Assembly: GCA_026196875.1 (NCBI GenBank)
Contig: JAPHTP010000071.1
Span: 1-49,491 of the forward strand
DNA from: Kangiellaceae bacterium
Lineage (GTDB): Bacteria > Pseudomonadota > Gammaproteobacteria > Enterobacterales > Kangiellaceae
DNA: 49,491 nt
Direction: 5' to 3'
Positions 18,793 to 27,338 of this stretch are shown here, one piece after another. The position numbers and the translations under genes were made by a program. The notes below the pieces were generated by a model. It was not told where the DNA came from. It ran no database searches and worked only from the letters and a program-made list of their open reading frames with translations. How positions within the stretch are numbered: the stretch's first letter is position 1; each line of letters starts with the position of its first letter.

Positions 18793-18840
18793 TAATGGCC
18801 GGAATAACTAATTCTGGCCATTAGTTATTTTTTCTTTTTT
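18793..18840 (+). terminator. Rho-independent terminator with a mutually exclusive alternative hairpin
   Basis: The main hairpin pairs TAATGGCCGGAA (18793-18804) with TTCTGGCCATTA (18812-18823, one G-U pair) around a 7-base loop, followed by a T-rich tract to 18840. A second all-AT stem, AATAACTAAT (18803-18812) with ATTAGTTATT (18820-18829), shares its bases with the first and also ends at the T tract. The GC-containing hairpin should dominate. Confidence 0.85.
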
Positions 18841-18844
18841 AAAT

Positions 18845-18863
18845 GATAATGATTGTTATTTGC
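18845..18863 (+). promoter_or_regulatory. Candidate Fur box
   Basis: GATAATGATTGTTATTTGC matches the 19-bp Fur consensus at about 14 positions, with a perfect left half (GATAATGAT). It overlaps a possible -35 element (TTGCGT, 18860-18865), the position expected for an iron-repressed promoter. The right half is weak. Confidence 0.5.
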
Positions 18864-18887
18864 GTTTAATGGGCGGGCTGGTATACT
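18860..18887 (+). promoter_or_regulatory. Candidate sigma-70 promoter for the TPR-like gene
   Basis: TTGCGT (18860-18865) and TATACT (18882-18887) are separated by 16 bases, 43 bases before the start codon at 18931. The overlap with the candidate Fur box suggests repression by iron-loaded Fur. Confidence 0.45.
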
Positions 18888-18930
18888 GCTTATTTTCGCA
18901 CTCACCCTAATTTAAAAAAGAGTTTCCCCA

Positions 18931-19365
18931 ATGGACTTCTGGAAAAAGCTTCATCGAGACGCCACTCGTTATTTCAATTCTCAGCAATATCATTTAGCAA
19001 TTGATAAATATAATGAATCACTAGAGCAAGCAATGTTTCTTTATGGACGTTGGCATAAGCATGAAGAGGTTGTTCAGCATTTAATAAGTTCATTACAGTG
19101 CCTGTGTGAATCTTATATACAGGTTAATGAGCACGAAAAAGGCGGCAATACAATTTTAAAAGGTATTCGTCTAACTCAAAATCTTATTCAATACAGTAAT
19201 GAGCAGCACTCAAGAAAAGAAGACTTGATCAAAGCTTCAAAGCAATTGAAGAGTTACCTGGCTTATCTATTAGCTGAATATCCGCAGATAGAAATTTGTC
19301 AATCCTGTTATCGGAAAATATTTGGCAACCAGGCGGAAGAACAGCAAGTGAACTATTTACAGTAA
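18931..19365 (+). CDS. Small TPR-like helical protein, possibly Fur-regulated
   Basis: This 144-residue, all-helical protein has no signal peptide. Residues ~8-36 (RDATRYFNSQQYHLAIDKYN) fit a tetratricopeptide unit and two more helix pairs follow, so a protein-interaction role in the cytoplasm is likely. The C-terminus carries CQSCYRKIFG with a CxxC pair that could bind a metal or form a disulfide. A candidate Fur box and promoter lie just upstream, hinting at iron-dependent expression. The stop codon directly abuts the stop of the convergent gene. Function unknown. Confidence 0.65.
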   Translation: MDFWKKLHRDATRYFNSQQYHLAIDKYNESLEQAMFLYGRWHKHEEVVQHLISSLQCLCESYIQVNEHEKGGNTILKGIRLTQNLIQYSNEQHSRKEDLIKASKQLKSYLAYLLAEYPQIEICQSCYRKIFGNQAEEQQVNYLQ

Positions 19366-19875
19366 TTAGTTCTTAGTTTGGTTAAAACAAGTATCGACAA
19401 GGTTGTTCAATTTAACTTCAGTGGCTTTTCCTGACTTATCTATTCGTTCGGCTTTAACGGTACAATTTTCCAAAAAATTGACCTTATAAGTTTTGCCTGC
19501 TTGCGGCCAAAAAGAGTGAGATTGGTAATAGCAGATTTCACTCTGATTGTCTCCATCAACAGTAGCAAAAGTCGCGCTCAACATGATAGGTGAGTCAATG
19601 GAAACACTGACTTCTCGTTGAATAACTTCGTCACCTTTTGCAACTTGGTAATGCAGTCTACCTAAATAATCGGGATGCGAAGAATTCAATTTCTTTTTAA
19701 GTGGACACTCAAGAGTTTTGTATGCATCCAAGTTAAAGATCTTTTTATTGGCTTGGATTTCTGGTGCCTTAATTAAAAGGGTTGCAGTATTCGGCATAGG
19801 GTCTGCTTTGGCAATCCCGATAAAAGCAAAAGTCAGAATGAGAAATCGATTGTTGATAAGTTTTAAGCTTGCCAT
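19366..19875 (-). CDS. Exported protein of unknown function
   Basis: This 169-residue protein has a signal peptide (FLILTFAFIGIAKA|DP). The mature part contains four cysteines (LECPLKKK, EICYYQS, ENCTVKA, DTCFNQ), suggesting two disulfides, and a beta-rich pattern. It is transcribed towards the TPR-like gene and the two stop codons touch (19363-19365 and 19366-19368), leaving no terminator between them. The large cyclase-sensor gene ends 88 bases upstream on the same strand. No family recognised. Confidence 0.7.
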   Translation of the reverse strand: MASLKLINNRFLILTFAFIGIAKADPMPNTATLLIKAPEIQANKKIFNLDAYKTLECPLKKKLNSSHPDYLGRLHYQVAKGDEVIQREVSVSIDSPIMLSATFATVDGDNQSEICYYQSHSFWPQAGKTYKVNFLENCTVKAERIDKSGKATEVKLNNLVDTCFNQTKN

Positions 19876-19963
19876 AAGATACTCGGGTTAGCCTGCGGTC
19901 ATTTTACTATAAAAAAGCTTGGCTGAATCGAATATGAATGTACTTCTGAAATATGCGTATAAA

Positions 19964-22900
19964 CTATGAATCTGTTTTATCTGATACCAATTGACATACC
20001 CGGTGCGGGTGGTTAAAGCCTTTAAACTGGATCTCCTCCAACTCGGTGAATTCAAATTCATTTTTACACTGAGCATAAATCGGGTAGCTTACTGTTATCT
20101 TGCCCGACGGCGAATAATTTTCTAATCTTGCCGCCAAGTTTATACCGCTTCCCACGGCTCTAAAAGCAACGATATCTTCAGAGCCAAAATTGCCCACCGT
20201 CGCAAAGTCCTGGTGGATACCGATACGTAGTTTAACATTGTGATCGATACCGGCTTCTAGCCAACGCTCTGATAATCCAACCATGGCATGTTGCATTTCA
20301 AGAGCTAAATGGGATGCACTTAGCGCTTGAGCATTTTTGTCCATATTATCGATAGCGCCAAATAAGACGACTAATCCATCGCCCAAGATCTCGTTGAGGA
20401 CTCCGCCACGGGCTTCTATCAGTTCTCCCATTTTACCCAAGAAACCATTTAAAATGTCAGTTATTGACTCCGGTTCAAATCGGTCCGATATTGAAGTAAA
20501 TCCAGCCAGATCGGCAAATAACACAGTGATCTGTTTGCGCTTTGCGACCAGTAAATTGTTATCGTTGTTGGTGACAATTTGGCGCACCATTTGTTTTGGA
20601 AAGTATTTGCCCAAACGTTCGCAAGCTTGTTGTAGTGTGGCGGCGTGTTCCTGTTGTTGCTTTGCTTCGACTAATCCGCCAAGCAAGCTCATGGTATGAA
20701 TTCGGCTGAGTAAAACTTCCCTCTCAATCGGCTTGGTTACGTAATCGTTGGCACCTGCTTCAAACCCGGCGCTAATGTCTCCAGGCTGATTTCTTGCTGA
20801 TAAGAGCAGAATAGGCAATTCAATCGCAGTATATTTTTCTCTTAATTTTTTACAGACTTCGTAACCCGATAGTCCGGGCATCATAATATCCAAGATCGCC
20901 AAGTCAAACTTCTGACTTTCACCCAGTTCTACTGCAGCTAAACCGTCTTGAGCGCTCTCAACTTCATAGCCATTAATATGTAGAAGATCAGACAGTACTT
21001 GCAAATTGATTGGATCATCATCCGCAATTAAAACTCGGCCTTTATTGGCGCCTTTCCTTAGCTCTACTCGTTTATCAATTTCATTTGCTTTAGTTTTGCT
21101 TTTAAGTTTGGGCGTCGCTCCAGTTTTTGACTCAGTCACTATTTGAGTTGGCGATTCTATCTCATGCACGTTTTCAAGCCACATTGGGATTTCGAAATAG
21201 AATCGAGAGCCATTGCCTAGTTGTGACTCGGCCCATAAACTGCCGCCGTGTTCTTCAATCAGTTGGTGGCTTACAGAAAGCCCCAATCCCGTACCTCGGT
21301 GACTAATAGTTTCTGCTAATTCAGCTTGCTCAAAAGGTTCGAAAATAATTTTTAGTTGAGATGGGTCAATCCCAATCCCAGTATCGATCACACAAACTTC
21401 TACAAAATTGTTTTTTGCTATTGCGGTAATTTCGACACTACCCTGCTTGGTATACTTAATTGCATTACCGATCAAATTATGTAGCACTTGCTGCAATCTG
21501 TTTTCATCAGCATAAACCAAAGGCAGTTGCTCGGAAATGTTATTAATTAGTTGTAATGATTTCTCTTCGGCCAACGGCTTGAGCAGACTTATTACCACAT
21601 TAACAATCGAAGATAAGTCAGCAGCTTTACGCTGTAAAACCAAGTTATGGTGAGAGAGTTTTTTGAAGTCTAAAATATCATTGACTAGCTGAGACAGTCG
21701 CTTACCGCCATCAATTATCAGTTGCAAGTGGTTCAACGTTTTTTCGTTTTGTAAACCGGCAACGCCTTCCTTTAGTGATTCGGCAATGCCAATGATTCCA
21801 TTCAATGGTGTGCGTAATTCATGAGAAGTATTGGCCAGGAACTCATCCTTCAATTGGTCAACCCGGCGTAGATGTTCATTGATTGCCTTTTGTTCCTGTA
21901 GGGATTTTTCCTGCTTATTGATAAAGTAGATAACCAGGCCCATGGCTGCAGCGAAATAAATAAAATAGGCCCACCAAGTCCGCCAAAGAGGGGGATGTAT
22001 CTTAAACGGAACTTTTAGCGTTTGCTCTACCCAGTTACCGTCACTATTAGTCGCTTGCAATTCGAAAGTATATTGGTTGGGGTCCAAGTTGGTAAACACT
22101 GCCTGGTTATTAAATGTGGCGTCCGTCCATTCATTTGTATAAGGCAATAATCGGTAACGAAAACGGTTGCGATTCGGGTGACGGAAATCCAATGAAGCAA
22201 ACTCAAAGCTGACATCATTTTCGGTGTAATCCAAGTCAACTTCTTGTTGCGTATAAGTTACTCCTTTGGGAAGAAAAGCATCTCCTTGAACGCTTAAATT
22301 AGTAAGACGAATTTGAGGTTGGAAATTCGTTCGCGTTCGGGTAACGGGGTTAACAACGGTTACGCCGTTAACGCTACCAAAATAGATATCATCGGTCACC
22401 GAACGAATTGCCGCGTTGCCATTAAATTCATTTGTAGTTAAGCCATCTTCGATAGTAAAGTTTTTAAATACTTTTTCTTCAGGCGAAAATTCCGAAAGTC
22501 CTTTGTTGGTACTTAGCCAAAGTTTTCCATCCGATGCACCGACAATGCCGTAAATTGCGCTGTTAGGAAGGCCATCTTTTTCCAAAAAGCTTTGAAATCC
22601 GAAGCTGCCTTTTTGAATTTCTTCTGCGGTTAGCAGATTTAGACCATTAAATGTGCCAACCCACAAATTTCCTTGACTGTCTTTAAATAAGCTTCTAACC
22701 GTATTGTCACTAATTGAATTCTGGTCGCCGGGAATGTTTTCAAAGCTCTGCACCGTATCGAACTCAGGGTCGTACCTTTGCAGCCCACTGTTCCATGTGC
22801 CAAACCAAATGATACCGTCAGCGTCTTGCAACATGGTGCGTGCCAAGGTATCACCTAGCACTCCTTGTTCCATAAAGTTGTAGTCCGCAATGATAGATTG

Positions 22901-24394
22901 AGTGGCAGCTGAAATTTTTAACAAACCATCATCGGTACCGACCCAAATATTTCCAAACCGATCGCCTTCAACCATTCTGATCCGATTGGTGCTGACGTAA
23001 TCGCGTTGGAAATCCTGGCGTTGGATAACTTTTGTTGTGTTTTTTTCAAAATCGTAAACTGCGAGTTGTCCTTGTTGGTTGCCAAACCAGACTCTGCCAA
23101 ACTCGTCAAAGGTAAATGCCTGGATCCGATTACCCACGGATTTACCATTGTGGTCATAAAACTCGGTGAAGTGCACAAAGCTATCATTTTGTGGGTTGTA
23201 TTTATCAAGCCCATTTAAGGTGGCAAACCAGATCATGCCTTGCTTATCTTCCTCAATATCCCAGACAAACTCATGGGATAAACCATCTGCTTGGCTTGGC
23301 GCGTGCATAATTCGAGAAAGCTGATTCTCAAACGACATAGTGACGTTAATGCCACCGCCTGCAGTACCTACCCAAATCAATCCGGATTTATCTTGAAATA
23401 AAGACCAAATATCGTTGATTGTTAGGCTATGTTGATCAGCGGAGTTTCGTTCAAAGTGATGAAAAACGTTGCCTCCTTTGCGGCGGACATTGATGCCCCC
23501 TTCTTCTGTACCAATCCATAAATCGCCACTACGAACTCGTAAAATTGCCCTCACATCGTTATTGCTTAAACTGGTGTTATCGCCTTCAATATGTTGATAC
23601 TGCCTAAATGAACGGCGGTCGGGACGAAGGTGAAATAGGCCTTCAAAACGCGTACCTACCCACAGGCTATTGTCAGTGTCCAAATAAAGGTCATTGATTC
23701 TGGTAGGGGCGCCTTCACCAGTAACATAAGTGAAGATTTGCTGTTCGACATTAAAGTGAGCCAGGACTTCATTACTAGCGACCCAAAGATTTCCGTTACC
23801 ATCATCAACGATGTCTGCAACTGGGCCATCCGGTAATGATTGGTTGTCTAGAGGATTATTGAGAAACTTGGCAAATGCTTGTTTTTCCGGCAAGAACAAA
23901 TTGAGGCCATGGTTAGTACCGATCCAAACACGCCCTTGAGTGTCTTGATGGATTGCCGTCACTTGGGGGTTACTCAAACTGTCAAAATCATCTGCTTGGG
24001 ATAAAAACCGAGTGAATTTACCGGTATTGGGATCAAAGCGATTAACCCCATTCTGGGCGGTTCCTATCCAAAGATAGCCTTCTTGGTCTTCGATGATGGC
24101 AACGACGATGTTGTTCGATATGGAATCGGTATCTAGCGGATTGTTTTTGAAGTTAACAAAATTATAACCATCATAACGAGTTAATCCATCATAGGTTCCA
24201 ATCCAAATAAAACCATTGCTGTCTTGAAATACAGTATTGACAGTACTTTGTGGTAGACCATGTTCGGTTCCGATGTGCAAAAAACTAATTGAGCTGCGAC
24301 TGGCCGAAACAAAAAAGCTCGCGCAAAAACACACAGCTAAAATCAAACCGATGCTGCGTTTTAATTGTGCGAAAAAATTAACCGGCAAATACAA
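19964..24394 (-). CDS. Propeller-sensor hybrid histidine kinase with receiver and class III nucleotide cyclase domain
   Basis: The 1476-residue protein starts at a TTG. An N-terminal hydrophobic segment (IGLILAVCFCASFFVSA) is followed by ~14 two-component-propeller repeats (GLPQSTVNTVFQDSNGFIWIGT type), a Y_Y_Y domain, a membrane segment (WWAYFIYFAAAMGLVIYFI), a histidine kinase (H858 in SHELRTPLNG; GTGLGLSV), a receiver (D1169 in LDIMMPGLSG) and a class III cyclase domain (~1285-1470). The cyclase keeps both metal aspartates (D1295 in FADLAGF, D1339 in LGDG) and the transition-state N1419 and R1423 (INLAARLE). The purine-specificity positions are E1335 and R1412 instead of Lys and Asp/Thr, so the substrate cannot be assigned. 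A periplasmic signal is probably converted into cyclic nucleotide through the phosphorelay. Confidence 0.93.
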   Translation of the reverse strand: MYLPVNFFAQLKRSIGLILAVCFCASFFVSASRSSISFLHIGTEHGLPQSTVNTVFQDSNGFIWIGTYDGLTRYDGYNFVNFKNNPLDTDSISNNIVVAIIEDQEGYLWIGTAQNGVNRFDPNTGKFTRFLSQADDFDSLSNPQVTAIHQDTQGRVWIGTNHGLNLFLPEKQAFAKFLNNPLDNQSLPDGPVADIVDDGNGNLWVASNEVLAHFNVEQQIFTYVTGEGAPTRINDLYLDTDNSLWVGTRFEGLFHLRPDRRSFRQYQHIEGDNTSLSNNDVRAILRVRSGDLWIGTEEGGINVRRKGGNVFHHFERNSADQHSLTINDIWSLFQDKSGLIWVGTAGGGINVTMSFENQLSRIMHAPSQADGLSHEFVWDIEEDKQGMIWFATLNGLDKYNPQNDSFVHFTEFYDHNGKSVGNRIQAFTFDEFGRVWFGNQQGQLAVYDFEKNTTKVIQRQDFQRDYVSTNRIRMVEGDRFGNIWVGTDDGLLKISAATQSIIADYNFMEQGVLGDTLARTMLQDADGIIWFGTWNSGLQRYDPEFDTVQSFENIPGDQNSISDNTVRSLFKDSQGNLWVGTFNGLNLLTAEEIQKGSFGFQSFLEKDGLPNSAIYGIVGASDGKLWLSTNKGLSEFSPEEKVFKNFTIEDGLTTNEFNGNAAIRSVTDDIYFGSVNGVTVVNPVTRTRTNFQPQIRLTNLSVQGDAFLPKGVTYTQQEVDLDYTENDVSFEFASLDFRHPNRNRFRYRLLPYTNEWTDATFNNQAVFTNLDPNQYTFELQATNSDGNWVEQTLKVPFKIHPPLWRTWWAYFIYFAAAMGLVIYFINKQEKSLQEQKAINEHLRRVDQLKDEFLANTSHELRTPLNGIIGIAESLKEGVAGLQNEKTLNHLQLIIDGGKRLSQLVNDILDFKKLSHHNLVLQRKAADLSSIVNVVISLLKPLAEEKSLQLINNISEQLPLVYADENRLQQVLHNLIGNAIKYTKQGSVEITAIAKNNFVEVCVIDTGIGIDPSQLKIIFEPFEQAELAETISHRGTGLGLSVSHQLIEEHGGSLWAESQLGNGSRFYFEIPMWLENVHEIESPTQIVTESKTGATPKLKSKTKANEIDKRVELRKGANKGRVLIADDDPINLQVLSDLLHINGYEVESAQDGLAAVELGESQKFDLAILDIMMPGLSGYEVCKKLREKYTAIELPILLLSARNQPGDISAGFEAGANDYVTKPIEREVLLSRIHTMSLLGGLVEAKQQQEHAATLQQACERLGKYFPKQMVRQIVTNNDNNLLVAKRKQITVLFADLAGFTSISDRFEPESITDILNGFLGKMGELIEARGGVLNEILGDGLVVLFGAIDNMDKNAQALSASHLALEMQHAMVGLSERWLEAGIDHNVKLRIGIHQDFATVGNFGSEDIVAFRAVGSGINLAARLENYSPSGKITVSYPIYAQCKNEFEFTELEEIQFKGFNHPHRVCQLVSDKTDS

Positions 24395-24551
24395 AATCGT
24401 CGCTTAAACTTGATGAAATCAAACTAACTTGGCAAAGTACCCTATAATGAGTAAAAAGTCATTGTAATTAAAGGCCTTTTTTCACGTTTTCACAAGTATT
24501 CTGGGAATAAATAATCAGCCGGTTTAAGCGGTCAGGAGTCTTTGTTAATTC

Positions 24552-25838
24552 ATGATTCAACAGCCAGAGCAAATAATTTCCGAAAATCGCTCACTCGACC
24601 AAATTCCTAATGCGCCGAAAAGAACCGAACCTGTTGGTTTCTTATTGCGTCTCGCCAAGGCACTACACACCTATGGTCTGCCGGCATACGAGTTAGAAAA
24701 CACCATTAATGGTTGTGCCGCCGCGTTGGGCTTTGGCGTTCAATGTATGTCGACACCGACCTCCATTAGTCTCACTGTTTTGCCGCCGGATAGCCCCCCG
24801 CAAACTTTTATTATCAGGGTAGCGCCTGGTGATATGAACTTGGAAAAATTGCGTCAAACCAGCCTGATTGCAGAGAGAGTAATTAGTGGCGAAGTAACGA
24901 GTAATCAAGGTGCTGAGGCACTCAAAAAAATTGCTAAGATGAGACCTTATTATCATGGGTTGGTTCTGGTTTTGGCATTTGCTGTTGTGTCGTCGTGTAT
25001 TGCTAGAATTTTTTCCGGCGGGCTGTATGAAATTGGTGGTGCCGGAGTGATCGGTATGTTGGTAGGACTGCTGACTTTAGCGTCTCGTCGCAGTGCGCTT
25101 TTAAATCACCTATTACCGGCTACATGCGCCTTTCTTGGAACCGTCGTTGCGATTTTTATCGACCATTGGGTAACTCAGGAAATCGCTATTTCTGTGGTAG
25201 TGATATCGGGGCTAATTATTTTATTGCCAGGTTTATCGCTGACTATCGCAATGGCTGAGTTAGCAACTCAAAATATGGTGTCTGGCACCGCCAGATTAAC
25301 CAGCGCGGCTACCGTATTTATCCAGCTAGCTTTTGGTAGTGCACTTGCGGCAGAGGTCGGACAATTACTTGAATTGCAAATCTCGGGTGCAGGGGTAGAA
25401 CAAGTTTCCTTTTGGTCTATCTGGTTAGCTGTTGCCATCGCGGCTATCGGACTAGTGCCAACTTTCGAAGCCAGAGTTAAAGATAGCTTTTGGTTTCTAT
25501 TGTCAGCTATGGTCGCGTTTACCACGGTCCATTTTGCGACTCAGTTGCTTGGTGCTTCGCTGGGCGCATTCTGCGGTGCGATTGCCATCGGGTTGCTGGC
25601 TAAAATAGTAGCAAGTTTATTTAAAGTACCGGGGGCAATGATCATGATGCCAGGGTTTATTATTTTGGTACCCGGCTCAGTTGGTTATCGGAGTATTTTG
25701 GCACTGGTAGAAAAGGATATTGTCGGTGGATTGGAAATTGCCTTTGATGTAGCTGTCATAGGAATATCTTTGGTTACCGGCTTTTTGATCTCTTCGATGC
25801 TATCTTTGCCAAAGGGTGGGGCAAAAGATGAATATTAG
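24552..25838 (+). CDS. ThrE-family threonine/serine exporter
   Basis: This 428-residue protein combines the two halves of the ThrE family. An N-terminal domain (~20-140, FLLRLAKALHTYGLPAYELE and GVQCMSTPTSISLTV) resembles DUF1212, and ~10 membrane helices follow (~140-420, with LLPGLSLTIAMAELATQNMVSG and the late MMPGFIILVPGSVGYR). Family members export threonine and serine by proton exchange, and the substrate here is assumed from the family. It is divergent from the cyclase-sensor gene; the leader contains a TATAAT (24443-24448) without a clear -35. Confidence 0.88.
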   Translation: MIQQPEQIISENRSLDQIPNAPKRTEPVGFLLRLAKALHTYGLPAYELENTINGCAAALGFGVQCMSTPTSISLTVLPPDSPPQTFIIRVAPGDMNLEKLRQTSLIAERVISGEVTSNQGAEALKKIAKMRPYYHGLVLVLAFAVVSSCIARIFSGGLYEIGGAGVIGMLVGLLTLASRRSALLNHLLPATCAFLGTVVAIFIDHWVTQEIAISVVVISGLIILLPGLSLTIAMAELATQNMVSGTARLTSAATVFIQLAFGSALAAEVGQLLELQISGAGVEQVSFWSIWLAVAIAAIGLVPTFEARVKDSFWFLLSAMVAFTTVHFATQLLGASLGAFCGAIAIGLLAKIVASLFKVPGAMIMMPGFIILVPGSVGYRSILALVEKDIVGGLEIAFDVAVIGISLVTGFLISSMLSLPKGGAKDEY

Positions 25839-25862
25839 GGTCTGATGAAAGCACGACAGGCC

Positions 25863-26543
25863 CTAATTTAACTTAAGATTTCGCTCCAAAATCGATTGAG
25901 TAAAACTTGAGCGTAGGTAAAATCCCCGAGGCAAAGTTTCAAATACTTCACCGTCGCGATTAATCGCCTGGGTAAGCACCCTTGAATTGGCGGCTTTGGG
26001 CCTTACTTGCAGTACTTCGCCCAAACGTGCATTTAGTCGATCAATTTGACCGGTATTGACTAGTTCAACGGCCTCTTCCCAATCCTGTTGCAAGGTGTAC
26101 ATTTCTGTTTGGGTTGGCTGCCAAAAAAAAGGCGTTGCGATCCGGTAATCAATGACATTTAGATCTGGTGCTTTAGCAACCGGCACCCACAAAACATGGC
26201 TTAGCTTTTTAAAAACCGGGCTATCTTGCCAGCGGAGCATTATTTGTCCGGTAAGGTTGAGTACACACACATATGTCGATTCTTGTACTCTGCCATTAAA
26301 GTCTATCGGCAGAGTTTTTAGCTCTATACCCAAGTGATTAAAATCAGGTTGAGATGCATTGCCGCTATCAGCGCCCAAGCAATCCTCGATAAACTGGCCT
26401 TGCCAGCCTTTTTTGATTTTTAAGTTCTCAGGCACCGAATTACCCATTTGAAGTGCTACTTCGCCTATCGTTTTTCCAGCAATGGCTAAAGCGCGTTGCG
26501 CAAGCTCTTGTTGGTCTTTTGGAGGAGATATTGTGAACTGCAT
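25863..26543 (-). CDS. mutH: DNA mismatch repair endonuclease MutH
   Basis: MutH nicks the unmethylated strand at hemimethylated GATC sites when activated by MutS-MutL. The 226-residue length matches the family. Active-site residues can be aligned by eye with E. coli: E53 (GQFIED), D67 (PDFNHLG), E74 and K76 (GIELKTLP). Also visible is the C-terminal FYLRSSFTQSIL helix. Its presence implies Dam methylation in this organism. It is convergent with the ThrE gene (25 bases apart) and divergent from rppH, as in other Gammaproteobacteria where mutH and rppH are near neighbours. Confidence 0.97.
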   Translation of the reverse strand: MQFTISPPKDQQELAQRALAIAGKTIGEVALQMGNSVPENLKIKKGWQGQFIEDCLGADSGNASQPDFNHLGIELKTLPIDFNGRVQESTYVCVLNLTGQIMLRWQDSPVFKKLSHVLWVPVAKAPDLNVIDYRIATPFFWQPTQTEMYTLQQDWEEAVELVNTGQIDRLNARLGEVLQVRPKAANSRVLTQAINRDGEVFETLPRGFYLRSSFTQSILERNLKLN

Positions 26544-26655
26544 TCAATCTAAAATGGATAGGGGCTAGTCAGGGGTAAAATATACCAAAGAAATTTGCTG
26601 AATAGTTAATAGTGTGTTTGAATAAGTTAATAACATTTTTTATTGGTATCGATAA

Positions 26656-27183
26656 GTGATTGATTCAGAGGGATTTCGAGCCAATATCGGCATCATTGTA
26701 TGCAACGATTTTGGCAATCTGCTCTGGACCAGACGCATAGGACAAAACTCCTGGCAATTCCCTCAAGGTGGGGTTGATGCCGGAGAAGCGGCGGAACAAG
26801 CTTTGTTTCGCGAACTAAAAGAGGAAATTGGATTAGATAAGCAGGACGTGAAAATCCTTGGTTCAACCAAAAACTGGTTGAAATACAGGCTACCTAATCG
26901 ATATATCCGACAGGATAGTTTTCCATTGTGTGTCGGTCAAAAGCAGAAGTGGTATTTATTGCGGCTGACCAGTAATGAGTCGCGCATTCATTTTGACGAA
27001 ACAGGCCATCCAGAATTTGACCATTTTATGTGGGTCAATTACTGGTATCCATTACGCCAGGTTATTTCTTTTAAGCAGTCGGTTTACCGGCAAGCCTTAA
27101 CCGAGCTGATGCCTTTTATGATGGAGTTTCAGGCCAGACAAAGAAGAAACAGAGGGCGGAAACAGCACCGGAAAAATAGTTAA
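26656..27183 (+). CDS. rppH: RNA pyrophosphohydrolase RppH
   Basis: RppH removes pyrophosphate from the 5' end of mRNA and so starts RNase E-dependent decay. The 175-residue sequence aligns closely with E. coli RppH: the start [13 protein letters not shown], the Nudix box (residues 38-60, [20 protein letters not shown]), the [14 protein letters not shown] substrate segment and the [14 protein letters not shown] tail. It starts at GTG, which the alignment fixes. ptsP follows 155 bases later, as in many Gammaproteobacteria. The C-terminus is very basic ([15 protein letters not shown]). Confidence 0.97.
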   Translation: MIDSEGFRANIGIIVCNDFGNLLWTRRIGQNSWQFPQGGVDAGEAAEQALFRELKEEIGLDKQDVKILGSTKNWLKYRLPNRYIRQDSFPLCVGQKQKWYLLRLTSNESRIHFDETGHPEFDHFMWVNYWYPLRQVISFKQSVYRQALTELMPFMMEFQARQRRNRGRKQHRKNS

Positions 27184-27251
27184 GCTTTTGCAGTTAATTT
27201 AACAAAGAGAACACTATTTTTCCGTATAAATATTGCATGTAAATGTATTGC

Positions 27252-27269
27252 AACGAATAATTATTCGTT
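27252..27269. promoter_or_regulatory. 18-bp perfect palindrome upstream of ptsP
   Basis: AACGAATAATTATTCGTT is a perfect inverted repeat with no spacer, 69 bases before the ptsP start. Its symmetry suits a dimeric repressor or activator. No known consensus was recognised, and an AT-rich palindrome of this length by chance is possible but unlikely. Confidence 0.5.
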
Positions 27270-27288
27270 AAACCGCCCCAGATAGGAG

Positions 27289-27319
27289 CAAGGCCAGCAT
27301 ATTTCAATGAATGGCCTTG
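27289..27319 (+). promoter_or_regulatory. Leader hairpin directly before the ptsP ribosome-binding site
   Basis: A perfect 8-bp stem (CAAGGCCA 27289-27296 / TGGCCTTG 27312-27319) encloses a 15-base loop and ends seven bases before AGGAGG (27326-27331). No T tract follows, so it is not a terminator. It could influence mRNA stability or translation of ptsP, which starts at TTG. Confidence 0.45.
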
Positions 27320-27338
27320 ACGAGCAGGAGGGTGGGTA

